From Anaerolineales bacterium (GTDB lineage Bacteria; Chloroflexota; Anaerolineae; Anaerolineales; DRMV01), in the NCBI GenBank assembly GCA_027044735.1, contig JALUBW010000248.1, forward strand, positions 1-7,151: a DNA stretch of 7,151 nt, written 5' to 3'. The translations under genes were made by a program, and so were the position numbers. A model generated the notes under the pieces. The model made no database searches and was not told the origin of the DNA. It saw only the letters and a program-made list of their open reading frames with translations. Positions 5,876 through 7,151 of this stretch are shown piece after piece. Every line of letters starts with the position of its first letter. Position 1 is the stretch's first letter.

Positions 5876-7129
5876 ATGTCCGAACACATCCTGTTGCGAC
5901 ACCGCGACATCCCGAATATCAAAGACTTGGCGGTCTACCAAGCCCACGGTGGGTTTGAGGCTTTCCGCAAAGCCGTGACCGAAATGCAGCCCGACGAAGT
6001 CACCGACGAGGTGAAGAAATCGGGGCTGCGCGGCCGCGGCGGCGCGGGCTTCCCCACAGGCTTGAAGTGGGCCTTCATGGACAAGCGCAACTGGCCGCAC
6101 TACGTCATCGCCAACGGCGACGAATCCGAGCCCGGCACGTTCAAAGACCGCGAAATCATGGAGGAAAACCCCTTCCAGTTTTTGGAAGGCGTGGCGATTG
6201 CCTCGTATGCTGTGGGCGCGCACCGAGCCTACGTTTACCTGCGCGGCGAGTTTTGGCACGTCGCCAAGTGGCTTGACCAGAAAATCGCCGAAATGGAAGC
6301 CGCCGGTCTGCTCGGCGACAACATCTTCGGCACCGACTACAGCCTGCGGATTTACACACACCTCGGCGCGGGCGCTTACATCTGCGGCGAGGAAACCGCG
6401 CTGATGGAGTCACTGGAAGGCAAGCGCGGCCAACCCCGCCTGCGCCCGCCTTTCCCGCCCACTTACGGGCTTTACGGCAAGCCCACGGTCATCAACAATG
6501 TGGAAACCCTGACCAACGTGCCGATGATCATCGCCAACGGCGCGGACTGGTATCACACCTTTGGCACCGAAAAAAGCCCCGGCGTCAAAATTTTCAGCCT
6601 TTCGGGGCGGGTGAACAAGCCCGGCAACTACGAACTGCCGCTGGGCACCACGTTCCGCGAACTGATTTACGAGCACGGCGGCGGCATCATCGGCGGCAAG
6701 AAAATCAAAGCCATCATGCCCGCGGGCGCGTCCTCTTCCCTCTTGCCTGCCACCGATGAGGTGCTGGACACGCCGATGGACTACGAAAGCGTGCCCAAAG
6801 TCGGCGGCATGTTGGGCTCTGCATCGGTCATCGTGCTGGACGAGACCGTTTCCATCGCTTGGCTGGTGAAGAAAACTACCAACTTCTTCCGTGAAGAATC
6901 CTGCGGCAAATGCACGCCGTGCCGCGAGGGCACCTACTGGATGGAACGCCTGACCGAGCGCATTGCCTCAGGACAAGGCACCCCGCGGGATGTGGAAACC
7001 CTGTACGCCGTCGCCAAGCAAATTCAGGGCAAAACCTTCTGCCCGCTGGGCGAATTTTCCACCATGGCGGTAGTGACCGGCATTGAACGCTTCCGCGAGG
7101 ATTTTGACGCCGCGGTGAAAGAGAGATAA
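5876..7129 (+). CDS. nuoF: NADH-quinone oxidoreductase subunit F (51 kDa, FMN and NADH binding)
   Basis: Catalytic entry point of complex I, 417 residues: it oxidises NADH through FMN and passes electrons to 4Fe-4S cluster N3. The glycine-rich GLRGRGGAGFPTGLKW (50-65) and NGDESEPGTFKDR (80-92) form the FMN/NADH site. GAGAYICGEETAL (164-176) followed by EGKRGQPRLRPPFP (181-194) is the second family signature. Cluster N3 is held by Cys343, Cys346 and Cys349 (ESCGKCTPC) and Cys389 (FCPLG). The ATG has GAGG at 5866-5869 with a 6-base spacer. With NuoE just upstream it forms the NADH module, so this complex uses NADH rather than ferredoxin or F420H2. No terminator is seen in the 22 bases left after the stop; nuoG is the expected next gene. 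Confidence 0.98.
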   Translation: MSEHILLRHRDIPNIKDLAVYQAHGGFEAFRKAVTEMQPDEVTDEVKKSGLRGRGGAGFPTGLKWAFMDKRNWPHYVIANGDESEPGTFKDREIMEENPFQFLEGVAIASYAVGAHRAYVYLRGEFWHVAKWLDQKIAEMEAAGLLGDNIFGTDYSLRIYTHLGAGAYICGEETALMESLEGKRGQPRLRPPFPPTYGLYGKPTVINNVETLTNVPMIIANGADWYHTFGTEKSPGVKIFSLSGRVNKPGNYELPLGTTFRELIYEHGGGIIGGKKIKAIMPAGASSSLLPATDEVLDTPMDYESVPKVGGMLGSASVIVLDETVSIAWLVKKTTNFFREESCGKCTPCREGTYWMERLTERIASGQGTPRDVETLYAVAKQIQGKTFCPLGEFSTMAVVTGIERFREDFDAAVKER

Positions 7130-7151
7130 TCTCACCCCACCCCCGTTTCCC

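Overview
The window holds the start of a respiratory complex I operon, nuoA-nuoB-nuoC-nuoD-nuoE-nuoF, all on the + strand. Upstream, on the same strand, is one large unrelated gene. The fairly high GC, the split nuoC and nuoD, NuoB and NuoD proteins resembling the Thermus/Chloroflexota type, a PEP-binding ATP-grasp protein of a kind I associate with Chloroflexota, and short heptamer/octamer arrays between genes together suggest a Chloroflexota (Anaerolineae-like) bacterium. This placement is an inference from recalled family resemblance, not from a search.

Region by region: 5-2359 encodes a 784-residue protein with a pyruvate phosphate dikinase/PEP synthase type ATP-grasp domain. It lacks the usual phosphohistidine and PEP-binding domains and carries a different C-terminal region. 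A 142-base gap (2360-2501) holds a strong sigma70-type promoter (TTGACG, 18 bases, TGC-TATACT) and an upstream dyad. nuoA, nuoB and nuoC (2502-3861) overlap one another. A 177-base gap (3862-4038) is almost filled by a 7-base periodic array followed by an 8-base periodic array. nuoD and nuoE (4039-5768) overlap by 4 bases. A 107-base gap (5769-5875) is largely a second heptamer array, of the same family but in opposite orientation. nuoF (5876-7129) ends 22 bases before the window edge; nuoG and the membrane subunits probably follow outside.

The six nuo products cover three modules. NuoE and NuoF form the NADH-oxidising end (FMN, a 2Fe-2S and a 4Fe-4S cluster). NuoB, NuoC and NuoD form the quinone-reducing module (4Fe-4S cluster N2 and the quinone pocket). 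NuoA is a small membrane subunit joining the arm to the proton-pumping part. All ligands and key residues I could check are present, so the complex looks functional. The operon itself is ordinary. The parts worth a second look are the orphan ATP-grasp protein and the phased repeat arrays, which occupy the only two junctions where the genes do not overlap.
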